From Thermoplasmata archaeon (GTDB lineage Archaea; Thermoplasmatota; Thermoplasmata; Sysuiplasmatales; Sysuiplasmataceae), in contig JAJZXY010000014.1 in the NCBI GenBank assembly GCA_021806165.1, positions 1-54,746 on the forward strand: a stretch of 54,746 bases of DNA. The letters run 5' to 3'. The stretch's first letter is position 1. The number at the start of each line of letters is the position of its first letter. This document shows positions 26,158 through 38,544 of the stretch, piece by piece. Made by a program: the position numbers and the translations under genes. The notes beneath the pieces were generated by a model, which saw only the letters and a program-made list of their open reading frames with translations, had not been told where the DNA came from and searched no databases.

Positions 26158-26361
26158 TCAGGCCGTCGCAGCCGGGACTTTGAGCCCTCTTGTCCTGATG
26201 AGACTCAATGCTCCCACGGGGCAGGCCCTGACACACAGGCCGCAATCTGTGCAGTCGTCGTTGAAATCCAGTATGACTTCGTTGAGGTAGATTGCGTTGG
26301 CAGGACAGGCTCCCACACAGGCACCGCAGTGCATACACTTGTCATCGTTCAGTTCAATCAA
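26158..26361 (-). CDS. 2[4Fe-4S] ferredoxin
   Basis: About 67 residues with two clusters: CMHCGACVGACP and CTDCGLCVRACP, each C-x2-C-x2-C-x3-C-P. It probably donates electrons to the geranylgeranyl reductase encoded immediately downstream; such a pair is known from Methanosarcina. A TTG at 26361 is preceded by AGAGGT at six bases and lies about 10 bases after the transcription start predicted from the TATA-like box at 26394-26401. Another TTG at 26382 lies upstream of that predicted start and is less likely. Confidence 0.9.
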   Translation of the reverse strand: MIELNDDKCMHCGACVGACPANAIYLNEVILDFNDDCTDCGLCVRACPVGALSLIRTRGLKVPAATA

Positions 26362-26393
26362 GGCAATACCTCTGCTTATCAAGACCGAACTAG

Positions 26394-26401
26394 TATTAAA
26401 C
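26394..26401 (-). promoter_or_regulatory. TATA-like box of the ferredoxin-reductase unit
   Basis: Plus strand TATTAAAC; predicted initiation near 26371. Confidence 0.4.
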
Positions 26402-26419
26402 GGTATTCTGCCCGCCGAC

Positions 26420-26437
26420 CAGATACGGTCTTATCTG
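26420..26437. promoter_or_regulatory. Inverted repeat CAGATA-N6-TATCTG
   Basis: Perfect 6-bp arms with a 6-base spacer, between the divergent ferredoxin and TrmB promoters and just upstream of the ferredoxin TATA box. Candidate operator for the adjacent TrmB-family regulator. Confidence 0.5.
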
Positions 26438-26450
26438 TCCACCCTGCGAC

Positions 26451-26465
26451 ATAAGTTTAAATGTT
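26451..26465 (+). promoter_or_regulatory. TATA region of the TrmB-family gene
   Basis: ATAAGTTTAAATGTT, about 33 bases before the ATG at 26491; initiation is expected near 26484. Confidence 0.45.
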
Positions 26466-26466
26466 A

Positions 26467-26485
26467 TGTAGCGATAAGTGCTACA
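26467..26485. promoter_or_regulatory. Inverted repeat TGTAGC-N7-GCTACA
   Basis: Perfect 6-bp arms with spacer GATAAGT, directly between the TATA box and the TrmB-family start, overlapping the expected transcription start. A protein bound here would block initiation, so autorepression is the simplest reading. Confidence 0.6.
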
Positions 26486-26490
26486 CTCAA

Positions 26491-27249
26491 ATGAATCTAA
26501 TCAAGATGCTCGGAGAAAACCCGGACGAGCTCCGGAAGGAATACGAAAGCGTCGTGAACATACTGAAGCGCTGTGGCCTTTCGGAGTACGAGGCCAGGGC
26601 CTACATGGGTCTCGTGATCCTTGGGTTCGGCACACCGCAGCGCGTTGCTGAGGTCACCAAGATACCGCGCACCTCGGCATACAAGTCGCTTACCCTCCTC
26701 GAGGAAAAGGGGTTTGTCACCGCCTCTCCCGGCAAGCCCAAGATATTCCACCCCGAGGATCCATTGGCAAAGGGGGACGAGATAGCCGAGGACATCAGGG
26801 AGGCGTTCAGGAAGCTCTCCCTGGTCAGCGGAATGCTAAGCGAGAAGGGTGTTCCACAGCTGATATATACAATTGTGGGCAGGGAGAAGGTCATGGAGAA
26901 GATAGGCGAGATGCTCGACTCCTCAACTGTGAGGTTCCTCATATCAACGCCTGCAATCAGGGATATCAGGAAGACATACGGCAAAAAGTTTGCCGATGCA
27001 AGAAAGAGGGGTGTGACTGTCACCATTATCACAGCCCCGTCCGTCAAGCTGCCCGATCACTCTGAGAGCTACAGGGTGACAGAGCTGCTGGCCACCGACA
27101 TAGTAAGCGACGGCAGAAGGGCGCTCATCGCCTCTCCAGACCTCTCTGCCTGCGGCTACAGCGACAACGAGTCCCTGGTAGGCCATCTGGAGTCATTCCT
27201 GAAGCTTCTGACCTCGAAGATGCTCAACGTGCCCCGGCAGCCAAACTAG
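26491..27249 (+). CDS. TrmB-family transcriptional regulator
   Basis: About 252 residues. The N-terminal winged helix spans about residues 20-75 (LSEYEARAYMGLVILGFGTP, then KIPRTSAYKSLTLLEEKGFV), followed by a coiled dimerisation helix and a phospholipase-D-like domain (RFLISTPAIRDIRKTYGKKF near 145), as in sugar-sensing TrmB proteins. Whether the effector is a sugar is unknown. An ATG at 26491 is just downstream of the predicted initiation site; an in-frame ATG at 26461 lies inside the TATA region and is excluded. Divergent from ferredoxin-geranylgeranyl reductase with two palindromes between, so control of lipid saturation is possible. Confidence 0.88.
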   Translation: MNLIKMLGENPDELRKEYESVVNILKRCGLSEYEARAYMGLVILGFGTPQRVAEVTKIPRTSAYKSLTLLEEKGFVTASPGKPKIFHPEDPLAKGDEIAEDIREAFRKLSLVSGMLSEKGVPQLIYTIVGREKVMEKIGEMLDSSTVRFLISTPAIRDIRKTYGKKFADARKRGVTVTIITAPSVKLPDHSESYRVTELLATDIVSDGRRALIASPDLSACGYSDNESLVGHLESFLKLLTSKMLNVPRQPN

Positions 27250-28814
27250 TCCTCTTTCAGGGAGCGGACTATCCTGTTCATCTTCTTCTCCCTCTTGGAG
27301 CTGGCCCTGAGATAGGCCTCATCTCTCGTCCCTGTGGCAAGCAGGATGCTCACCCTGCCAGCGGAACTCCTTCCCGTTCTCCCCTTGCGCTGGATATACC
27401 TTATTTCGCTCGGAATGGGCTCATAGAAGACCACCATCTCCACGTCTGGAACATCTATCCCCTCCTCGCCGATGCTGCTTGCAACCAGAACGTTGAAAGC
27501 CCTTGACGCGAACCTGCTGACCACCTCCTTCTGCTCCTTCTGGCTCATCCCCTTCTCCTTTCCCCTGTCCGCCTGTCCTATGAACCTGCCGTAGCTGATC
27601 CCGGCCCCAGCAAGCGCGGATGCAATAATCTCGATGGTATCCCTGTACTGTGTGAACACCATGACAAGGCTGTCACCCTTCTTCGCCAGCTGCCTCCGGA
27701 TAAGTTCCACGAGCTTCTCCACCTTCGGATGGGAGGATACCTCCCCGGCCAGCATCTCCCTGACCTGCTTCATCCTCTCGTCATTGAGGAAGCTCTTCTC
27801 TGTCTTTGTCTGCTTCTCTGCCGCCGCCATCCTCTCGAGATAGAGGCGGAGGGGGCCAATCCCCTGCGTCTCCAGAAGTTCGGAGCAGTGGTATGCATGC
27901 ATCGCCATGATGCTGTTGTGCATCGCGCCGAACAGGTATCCCCCCCTCTTGCCCCTGGCCATCACAGCAGCCCTTACAGAGAGAAGATCCTTCCTTGAAA
28001 CGAATTCCGCCTTCTTGTAGCGGAGGAAACCCATCTTCTGCAGCTTCACTATCTTTTCGTGCAGGAGGCTGTCTATTGGTTTGAGGAGCTCCTTCATGCC
28101 AGCGCTCAGTTCGACGCGCACTATTTCCTCATCCACATTCCTGACATACTCATTTACGTCCTCGTCTTCCCTCCCTCGGATCTCAACCTTCCCTATGTTG
28201 AGCGCAGTCAGTATCTCCTCAATCTTCTCCCTCTTCGCTCCGGGTGAGGCGGTCAGTCCCAGGACCCTGATTCCCGCATCCCTGCACTTCAGTGCAACGT
28301 TGACGTAAGAGTAGTTGCCGACAGCCCTGTGCGCTTCGTCGAATATGCAGAAGGCCACGTCGTCCATGGAATAGAGTTTGGCGGCCACGTCGTTCCCTAT
28401 CACCTGCGGTGTTGCGAATATGACCCTGTTGGAGAACCAGAGCTTCTTCCTTTCAGCTGCAGGCGTTGACCCCGTGAATAGCGCCATGGATTTGATCAGC
28501 AGGTGCTTCCTGAACGTCTCCAGGTGCTGCATGACAAGTGGCCTGGTTGGCGCCAGGAAGAGCACCTTCTTTCCCGTCACCTTGATCATTTCGGCAGCCG
28601 CTATAAGCGCAACGAGGGTTTTGCCAAGACCCGTTGGCACAACAACAAGCAGGTTGCTCCCGGCAGCCTCCGAGGCAAGCTCAACCTGGAAATCCCTCCA
28701 TTCCACGGAGCGTTTCTCAAGCAGAGGGTGTGAAACGAAGCCGCCGTCCTTTTCCAGCTTCGCCTCCCTGTCGAATTCCATATAGTCAAAAAGACTCGAC
28801 TGCCCCTCGGCCAC
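27246..28814 (-). CDS. Hef/FANCM-type helicase without nuclease domain
   Basis: SF2 DEAH helicase of the Hef/MPH1/FANCM group, 522 residues, acting on stalled forks and branched DNA. Motifs: WRDFQVELA (near 37), Walker A VVPTGLGKT, FLAPTRPLVMQH, DEAHRAVGNYSYV, LTASPGA, then an insert of about 120 helical residues (215-350), VFTQYRDTIEII, SSIGEEGIDVPDV and QRKGRTGRSSAGR. Euryarchaeal Hef normally continues into an XPF-like nuclease of about 200 residues; here the frame ends after the helicase (LKED stop), as also seen in some Thermoplasmata-like lineages. The last four bases overlap the convergent TrmB gene. Confidence 0.9.
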   Translation of the reverse strand: MAEGQSSLFDYMEFDREAKLEKDGGFVSHPLLEKRSVEWRDFQVELASEAAGSNLLVVVPTGLGKTLVALIAAAEMIKVTGKKVLFLAPTRPLVMQHLETFRKHLLIKSMALFTGSTPAAERKKLWFSNRVIFATPQVIGNDVAAKLYSMDDVAFCIFDEAHRAVGNYSYVNVALKCRDAGIRVLGLTASPGAKREKIEEILTALNIGKVEIRGREDEDVNEYVRNVDEEIVRVELSAGMKELLKPIDSLLHEKIVKLQKMGFLRYKKAEFVSRKDLLSVRAAVMARGKRGGYLFGAMHNSIMAMHAYHCSELLETQGIGPLRLYLERMAAAEKQTKTEKSFLNDERMKQVREMLAGEVSSHPKVEKLVELIRRQLAKKGDSLVMVFTQYRDTIEIIASALAGAGISYGRFIGQADRGKEKGMSQKEQKEVVSRFASRAFNVLVASSIGEEGIDVPDVEMVVFYEPIPSEIRYIQRKGRTGRSSAGRVSILLATGTRDEAYLRASSKREKKMNRIVRSLKED

Positions 28815-28816
28815 GT

Positions 28817-29794
28817 TTATGCTGAAGGTTCGCCTAATATTTGACTGTCACTGACGGTGGAATCAAGCACCACCGCACCTGGGCATATGATTGAGTTCGT
28901 AATCCTGCAGTTGCGCCCCACTGCAGCCTCGGAAAGGATGGCGCTATTCTCCACCACGCTTCCCTCTCCTATGTGCACACCGCTGCCGACGTACGCATTA
29001 GGGCCCAGCCTGACGCCCATGAGCCTTGCCCCACTCTCGACAGCTACAGGCCTGTTCAGGAGGCAGCCGTCCATCCTGGCATTCTTCTCAATTCCCGGGA
29101 TTTCCATGCTCATCAGCAGTCTCTGCGCCTTGAGGAACATCTCGCGTGAGCCGCAGTCTATCCAGTAGCCTGAAAAGCTGAAACCGTGCAGCCTTCCGTC
29201 GGTCAGCCCCGGAAATACCTCCCTTTCAAGGGAGAAGTTCTCGTGGCTCATGTGGTCGAAGATCGACGGTTCCATGATATATGTCCCTGCATTGATCAGG
29301 TTGCTGAACGCCTCCTCCCTAGTTGGCTTCTCCCTGAACTCTGTGATCGAGGAGCCGTCTGAAAGCCTCACAATGCCGAACGCAGTTGGATCCTCGACCT
29401 CCCAGAGGGATATTGTCGCAACAGCCCCCTTCTCCCTGTGGAAGCGTTCCATCTCGGCAAGCGGAATGCTGTTTATGACGTCCCCGTTGAGAACCACGAA
29501 GGTAGAATCAAGCCTCTCCCTCAGATTCCACAGGGCTCCGGCTGTGCCGAGCGGCTTGTGCTCGGTGACTATCCTGACGGGAACATCCTGTGGATTCTCC
29601 CTGAAATAGGCTTCTATGTCATGCGACCTGTACCCTGCCGCAACAATAATCTCATCCACCCCGGGAGGAAGCGTGCTGATAATCCTCTGCACGAGGGGGG
29701 TGCCTGAAATGGGGACGAGCGGCTTTGGTATGAAGTTGGTGAGCGGTCTGAGCCTGGTCCCGAAACCGCCTGCAAGAATCACCGCCTTTGCCAA
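28817..29794 (-). CDS. Sugar-1-phosphate nucleotidyltransferase
   Basis: About 325 residues. The N-terminal nucleotidyltransferase domain begins AKAVILAGGFGTRLRPLTNF and has IPKPLVPISGTPL (lysine contact), VLNGDVINS (metal Asp) near 100 and EFREKP near 155. The C-terminal left-handed beta-helix (hexapeptide repeats, from about 235) includes GSGVHIGEGSVVENSAIL. It makes an NDP-sugar such as dTDP-glucose, UDP-sugar or GDP-mannose; the nucleotide cannot be told. A TTG at 29794 lies seven bases after GGAGG (29802-29806) and gives the family N-terminus, so it is preferred over a TTG at 29827. Confidence 0.88.
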   Translation of the reverse strand: MAKAVILAGGFGTRLRPLTNFIPKPLVPISGTPLVQRIISTLPPGVDEIIVAAGYRSHDIEAYFRENPQDVPVRIVTEHKPLGTAGALWNLRERLDSTFVVLNGDVINSIPLAEMERFHREKGAVATISLWEVEDPTAFGIVRLSDGSSITEFREKPTREEAFSNLINAGTYIMEPSIFDHMSHENFSLEREVFPGLTDGRLHGFSFSGYWIDCGSREMFLKAQRLLMSMEIPGIEKNARMDGCLLNRPVAVESGARLMGVRLGPNAYVGSGVHIGEGSVVENSAILSEAAVGRNCRITNSIICPGAVVLDSTVSDSQILGEPSA

Positions 29795-29831
29795 GAAGGC
29801 GCCTCCGTCGAAGGGGCTGCCGCGCAACCCC

Positions 29832-30062
29832 TCAGGGGGAAATGCTCACGACATTGTTGCCGCGGAGTATCACTGAACCTATCTTCCTTGTCTGCTCCAC
29901 AGTCCTCTCCTCCGTGTCCTCAAGCACCATGTTCATGAACTCGTCGTAGCCTACTAGTCTACCCTCCAGCGTCCTGCTGTCCTTCAGGAGCAGTGTCACA
30001 CGCTTGTTGATAGACTTCTCAAGCAGAGCAAGAGGCATCACCATAACTATCGCTGATGCCAT
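29832..30062 (-). CDS. LSm (Sm-like archaeal) RNA-binding protein
   Basis: 76 residues or slightly fewer. Sm1 motif TLEGRLVGYDEFMNMVLEDT and Sm2 motif VILRGNNVVSI are both clear; the protein forms a heptameric ring that binds U-rich RNA. Possible starts are 30062, 30044 and 30038 (all ATG). A TATA-like GATTTAATC at 30073-30081 would favour one of the shorter forms (MVMPLALLEKS), while an upstream AT-rich box near 30103 allows the longest. Upstream neighbour in the same direction is the thermosome gene's end. Confidence 0.93.
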   Translation of the reverse strand: MASAIVMVMPLALLEKSINKRVTLLLKDSRTLEGRLVGYDEFMNMVLEDTEERTVEQTRKIGSVILRGNNVVSISP

Positions 30063-30148
30063 CTTGGCAAGCTGATTTAATCCTTTCTATCATGTGCGGT
30101 AAAAATAGGGGTTTGTTAAGGTGTTTGGAAGGTTCGTGGCGGATTCAC

Positions 30149-31792
30149 TCAGTATTCGTCGCCCATTCCGCCCATGCCGCCTGCCCCTCCCTTGGGAGGG
30201 GTCATGTCCTTCGCCTTGGAGGCAATGACATCGTCTATCTTGAGTATCATCACAGCAGCATCGGTGGCGGAGTGTATGGCCTGCCTCCCGACACGTATGG
30301 GCTCGATGATCTTCTCCCTCTTCATGTCAGTGACCTTTCCTGTTAAGACGTTGACACCGGCAGATGACTGCCCGCTCTTGTGGGCCTTCCTTATGTCGAT
30401 GAGTATGTCGATCGGGTCAAGTCCCGCATTCTCGGCAAGCGTTGTTGGAATGACTTCAAGAGCCTCGGCATATGCCTCTATCGCAATCTGCTCCCTTCCG
30501 CCGACCGAGGTGGCATAGTCCCTGAGCTTCATTGCAAGCTCGGTTGCAGTGGCGCCGCCTCCATAGTTCATCCTCCCGTCCTCGAGAGCAACCGCAACGA
30601 CGCTCGTGGCGTCCACAAGGGACCTCTCTATTTCATCAACCACGTGCTCCGTCCCTCCCCTTATGAGGACCGACACAGCCTTGGGATTCTTGCAGCCTGT
30701 CACAAAGGTCATCTTGTCCTCGAGTACCTTGCGCTCCTCGACAAGCTGTGCGAAGCCGAGGTCCTGCTGGGTCAGGTCGTCCACCCTGCTCACAATGTTG
30801 GCACCGGTTGCCTTCGAGAGCTTTTCCATGTCAGACTTCTTGACCCTCTTGACCGCATAGACCTTGTTCTTGGAGAGGTAGTGTGCCGCCAGATCGTCAA
30901 TGCCCTTCTGGCAGAAAACCACACTGGCGCCGCTCTTCGTCACCTTGTCAACCATTCCCTTGAGCATGTTCTCCTCCTCCTGGAGGAACTGCTGTATCTT
31001 GGAAGGGTCGGTGATCTCGATCTTGGCGTCAATTTCTGTCTTCTTGATCTCAAGCGCTGCGTCGAGAAGCGCAATCTTCGCCTTCTCCACGTTCTTGGGC
31101 ATGGCGGTGTGCGCAGCCTCCTTGTCGACAATGATCCCTGTAATGGTCTCGGTCTCGTCGATGCTGGCGCCGTGCTTCTTGACGAGCTGAATGTCGTCGT
31201 CGTCAACAGTGTACTTGCCGTCCCGCTCCTCGGCAACAGCAGTCACCGCGTCAACGGCAACATTTGCAAGAACCTCCATGGCGCTGCTCGCGCTCTTGCT
31301 GTACATTGCAGTCTTGGCAATGTCCGTGAGCGTCTCCTTGTCCTTGATTGATATGGGCAGGGAAATCTTCTCCAGCAGCTCGACAGCCTTGGATTCGGCC
31401 ATCCTGTAGCCCTTGGTTATTACGGTGGGGTGGACATTCTGCTCTATGAGCGCCTCAGCCTTTTTCAGGAATTCACCGGCAAGGATGACAGATGTTGTCG
31501 TGCCGTCGCCTGCCTCCTCGTCCTGTGTCTTGGCCACCTCAATGATCATCTTTGCTGCAGGGTGCTCTACCTCAAGCTCCTTGAGTATCGTGACCCCGTC
31601 GTTCGTTATTGTGACATCGCCAAGGCCGCCAACAAGCATCTTGTCCATGCCGCGCGGGCCGAGCGTTGTCCTTACCGCATCGGCAATGGCCTTCGCGGCA
31701 GCAATGTTGTCGTACTGTGCACCCTTGCCCCTTTCTCTCCTTGTTCCCTCTTTCAAAACCAGTATCGGTGTATTTCCTGCCTGTCCTATCAT
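30149..31792 (-). CDS. thsA: Thermosome subunit (group II chaperonin)
   Basis: 547 residues, full length. ATP-site motifs: [18 protein letters not shown] near 40 and [18 protein letters not shown] near 97. The protein ends in the flexible [13 protein letters not shown] tail typical of thermosomes. It forms a double-ring ATP-dependent folding chamber in the cytoplasm. Only one subunit gene is in this window; Thermoplasma has an alpha and a beta gene, so a second may lie elsewhere. A TATA-like TTTTTATA at 31898-31905 would leave a leader of about 80 bases. Confidence 0.97.
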   Translation of the reverse strand: MIGQAGNTPILVLKEGTRRERGKGAQYDNIAAAKAIADAVRTTLGPRGMDKMLVGGLGDVTITNDGVTILKELEVEHPAAKMIIEVAKTQDEEAGDGTTTSVILAGEFLKKAEALIEQNVHPTVITKGYRMAESKAVELLEKISLPISIKDKETLTDIAKTAMYSKSASSAMEVLANVAVDAVTAVAEERDGKYTVDDDDIQLVKKHGASIDETETITGIIVDKEAAHTAMPKNVEKAKIALLDAALEIKKTEIDAKIEITDPSKIQQFLQEEENMLKGMVDKVTKSGASVVFCQKGIDDLAAHYLSKNKVYAVKRVKKSDMEKLSKATGANIVSRVDDLTQQDLGFAQLVEERKVLEDKMTFVTGCKNPKAVSVLIRGGTEHVVDEIERSLVDATSVVAVALEDGRMNYGGGATATELAMKLRDYATSVGGREQIAIEAYAEALEVIPTTLAENAGLDPIDILIDIRKAHKSGQSSAGVNVLTGKVTDMKREKIIEPIRVGRQAIHSATDAAVMILKIDDVIASKAKDMTPPKGGAGGMGGMGDEY

Positions 31793-31926
31793 GTTGCTAC
31801 CTCTATGTCCATTTTTCTGAATTGCCAGAGGCTCCCCGCCCCTGAACAGCGGCTCATAGGGCGCGGGAGCCGCGCTGACGTGTGTAAATAAGCACTTCTA
31901 TAAAAACCTTTGTCGTGGACACATTG

Positions 31927-32541
31927 CTACAGCCTGAAGATTGAAACACTTCCCCTTCTCCTCATTCCCTCGGCTTCCTCCCTCATCCTGTCAAGGTCAA
32001 AACAATAATATGAGCTGCCCCTGCCTTTCATTTTGTCCAGCGCCCTGCCCAGCATCCTCAGCGTGGTCTCCTTCTCATCCTTCTGGTGGTGGACAAGGGC
32101 ACTCGCATAGAGTATGATTGACTGCTGTACCTCCTTCTCCTCCCCGGAGGACACCCTCCAAATGCCCTCAACCTTCTCGTGCACCTCCCAGAACCGTTCC
32201 TCGTTGAACAGCTTCCTTGCCTCCTCCATAACCTGAGCGGTGCTGCCGGGCGGCTCCTCCCTCATCAGGTCGGTTGTGCTCAGGATCCTGCCTCTTCCGG
32301 CAAGAACTGACCGAGCCTCATCCGCCTCTGCCTCTCCGGGTGCAAAGAAATCCACCTCTACTGCCACGTTGCTTATCCTTGTGCTGTTCACACGGCAACC
32401 CGATCTGGAGAGCAGGTTTCTGTAATCCTCCTTCACTGCCCTGTAGTCCGAAACGCCGTAGCCGTCCGCGTTTTCCAGCCTCACCAGCCGTCGCGCCCCT
32501 GTCTTCATGGTCCTGTTCATGACTTCGGGAGTAAAGTACAT
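31927..32541 (-). CDS. DUF309 domain protein
   Basis: 204 residues. The C-terminal half (from about 105) has the DUF309 signature ARKLFNEERFWEVHEKVEGI (H-E-x-x-E) with a following helix IILYASALVHHQKDEKET, a small helical bundle with conserved His and Glu. The first 100 residues look like a separate alpha/beta part with many charged residues. The family role is unknown. It is divergent from the radical SAM gene with only 27 bases between the start codons, so the two promoters overlap each other's coding regions. Confidence 0.8.
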   Translation of the reverse strand: MYFTPEVMNRTMKTGARRLVRLENADGYGVSDYRAVKEDYRNLLSRSGCRVNSTRISNVAVEVDFFAPGEAEADEARSVLAGRGRILSTTDLMREEPPGSTAQVMEEARKLFNEERFWEVHEKVEGIWRVSSGEEKEVQQSIILYASALVHHQKDEKETTLRMLGRALDKMKGRGSSYYCFDLDRMREEAEGMRRRGSVSIFRL

Positions 32542-32568
32542 AACTGTTCCGCATTCTCACCTGCACGG

Positions 32569-33684
32569 ATGCGTACCGAGCTGAAGGTGAGCCAGCCCCG
32601 GGCAAGCCCGGTGACAAGGGAGACGGCAGGCGACGGCCTTTACTCCGGATCGCTGGCAAGGGGATGCACGCAGTGTGTCAGGGGGGCGAAGATGGTCCTT
32701 TTCGTCACCGGCGTCTGCGACATGGGATGCTTCTACTGCCCCGTTTCATTCAGGCGCAACAACAGGGACGTCGCATATGCGAACGAAAGGCTTGTCACTT
32801 GCGACCAGGACATTCTGGACGAGGCGAGGCGCATGAAAGCACTGGGGACGGGCATAACGGGCGGCGACCCGCTGATAGTCCCCGAGAGGACTGCAAGGTA
32901 CATTTCCCTCCTGAAGGGCGAATTCGGAAGGAAGCACCACATACATCTCTATACGGGAAGGCCCAACATCCAGGCCCTCCGCATTCTGGCCGACGCCGGG
33001 CTTGACGAGATAAGGATACACCCGCCGGAGAGCATCTGGTCACGCTTCCACGGCACCGGTTTTGAGAAGATGCTGATAGAGTCCCTTGCGCTTGGAATGC
33101 GGGCGGGCCTCGAGATTCCAGCCCTGCCTGGAATGGACTCCGAGCTTGCCGATCTCATAGTTTCAGCTTCCGCTTCGGGGGCGCAGTTCGTCAACCTGAA
33201 CGAGCTGGAAATGTCCGAAACCAATGCTGCGGCACTGAGGGGCAGGGGATACAGCATACTCAACGATTATTCAAACGCGGTTGAAGGGAGCGATGAAACT
33301 GCGAGGAGGGCGGTCGCGGGCGGATTCAGCATTCCAGTCCACTACTGTCCTTCACGGTTCAAGGATTCGGTGCAGCTGAGGGAGAGGCTCAGGAGGACCG
33401 CATCAATCGTACGCTGGTCGGGCGAGATAGTCACGGACGAGGGAACGCTGCTCAAGGGGGTGGTGGAGAGCGAGGAGCCTGACGCTCTGGCGGCCAGCCT
33501 TGCCGAAATGTTCGAGATACCTTCAAAATACATCAGGGCGGACGCCGCCAGGCGGCGGGTGGAGCTGGCACCGTGGGTTGCCGAGGAGATCGCGCCGGGA
33601 CTCAGCGGAAGGTGCTACATCGTGGAGGAATATCCAACTGCAGAAAGGACAGAGGTGGAGCGGAGGCCGCTCACGCCACGCTGA
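32569..33684 (+). CDS. Radical SAM protein (COG2108-like)
   Basis: 371 residues. The cluster motif C-x3-C-x2-C is in TGVCDMGCFYCPVSFRRN near 48-58, preceded by an extra cysteine pair GCTQCVRGAKM near 33-36. GTGITGGDPLIVPERT near 100 is the GGE-type SAM motif. The C-terminal 120 residues form an extra domain (IVTDEGTLLKGVVESEEPD and later). The family is conserved in archaea without a settled reaction; the CxxC pair could hold an additional metal site. It converges on the nusA gene, overlapping it by 14 bases at the 3' ends. Confidence 0.85.
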   Translation: MRTELKVSQPRASPVTRETAGDGLYSGSLARGCTQCVRGAKMVLFVTGVCDMGCFYCPVSFRRNNRDVAYANERLVTCDQDILDEARRMKALGTGITGGDPLIVPERTARYISLLKGEFGRKHHIHLYTGRPNIQALRILADAGLDEIRIHPPESIWSRFHGTGFEKMLIESLALGMRAGLEIPALPGMDSELADLIVSASASGAQFVNLNELEMSETNAAALRGRGYSILNDYSNAVEGSDETARRAVAGGFSIPVHYCPSRFKDSVQLRERLRRTASIVRWSGEIVTDEGTLLKGVVESEEPDALAASLAEMFEIPSKYIRADAARRRVELAPWVAEEIAPGLSGRCYIVEEYPTAERTEVERRPLTPR

Positions 33685-34096
33685 TGCTCTGTATATTGTG
33701 GTGCCTGCTGACAACATCCCTTGCAATCCTGAGGTTTCGCCCCTCCTTGCCGATTGCCCTCCCCTTGACAGTCGGGTCAACCGTCACGGTGGCGTGGACG
33801 ATGCTTCCCCTTTCCTCGAGGACGACGTTCTGCACGCCATAGTTGTGGAAAACATTCTTGACAAACTGTATGGGTTCATCGCTGAACTCTATTATCTGTA
33901 TGTCCTTGCCTGTGAGCTCCTTCATCTTGATAGCATTTGCCCCCTTGCCGCCCACAGCCCTCTGGGCCTGTCCGGGCATTACCACGAACACAAGCTTGTC
34001 GGGGGTGTCCATGCAGTCCTTCACCTGGCAGTGAGTCACCGACTCGAACATCGAAATGTAACGGAGAATCTCCGAGGTGAACTTCAGCTTCTGCAA
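33671..34096 (-). CDS. nusA: Archaeal NusA-like transcription factor
   Basis: 141 residues made of two KH domains, the RNA-binding part of bacterial NusA without S1 or C-terminal repeats. KH loops: GQAQRAVGGKGANAIKMKEL near 42-60 and TVKGRAIGKEGRNLRIARDV near 110-128 (G-x-x-G each). A TTG start lies eight bases after GGGGAG. Last gene of the RNA polymerase operon, four bases after eL30. In many archaea the operon continues with S12, S7 and elongation factors; here it ends against a convergent gene. Confidence 0.92.
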   Translation of the reverse strand: MQKLKFTSEILRYISMFESVTHCQVKDCMDTPDKLVFVVMPGQAQRAVGGKGANAIKMKELTGKDIQIIEFSDEPIQFVKNVFHNYGVQNVVLEERGSIVHATVTVDPTVKGRAIGKEGRNLRIARDVVSRHHNIQSISVA

Positions 34097-34100
34097 ATAA

Positions 34101-34376
34101 TTACTCCCCGAGCAGAGCGGCGGAGCTGTCGTCGGTTATAGCCACTGCGGAGACCGAAAACCTCTTCCCGCATGCTATACCGAGTTCGACGCTTCCACCT
34201 CCGTACCTGTACGTCCTTACACTCCTCAGCCTCGAGAAGTGATCGGCATCAGGGGCGTTTGAAGCGTAGATGACTGCCTTTGCCCTCTTCTTTGCAAGGC
34301 ACTGCTTGACTTCCTTTGCGCCTATGACGACCTTGCCGTCACCAAGCGCGAGTTTTAGTGCGTTTTCTATGTCCAA
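34101..34376 (-). CDS. rpl30e: Ribosomal protein eL30
   Basis: 91 residues, the L7Ae-like fold shared with eukaryotic L30. KVVIGAKEVKQCLAKKRAKA, then VIYASNAPDADHF and GIACGKRFSVSAVAI are characteristic. It sits in the rpo operon between A'' and NusA, as in other archaea, with two bases between the A'' stop and its start. Confidence 0.93.
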   Translation of the reverse strand: MDIENALKLALGDGKVVIGAKEVKQCLAKKRAKAVIYASNAPDADHFSRLRSVRTYRYGGGSVELGIACGKRFSVSAVAITDDSSAALLGE

Positions 34377-34378
34377 TT

Positions 34379-38540
<4,162 letters not shown>

Positions 38541-38544
<4 letters not shown>

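Noticed and set aside
30380-31351. 323-aa open frame antisense to the thermosome gene
   Set aside because: The thermosome is unmistakable on the other strand; the antisense frame has no family character.
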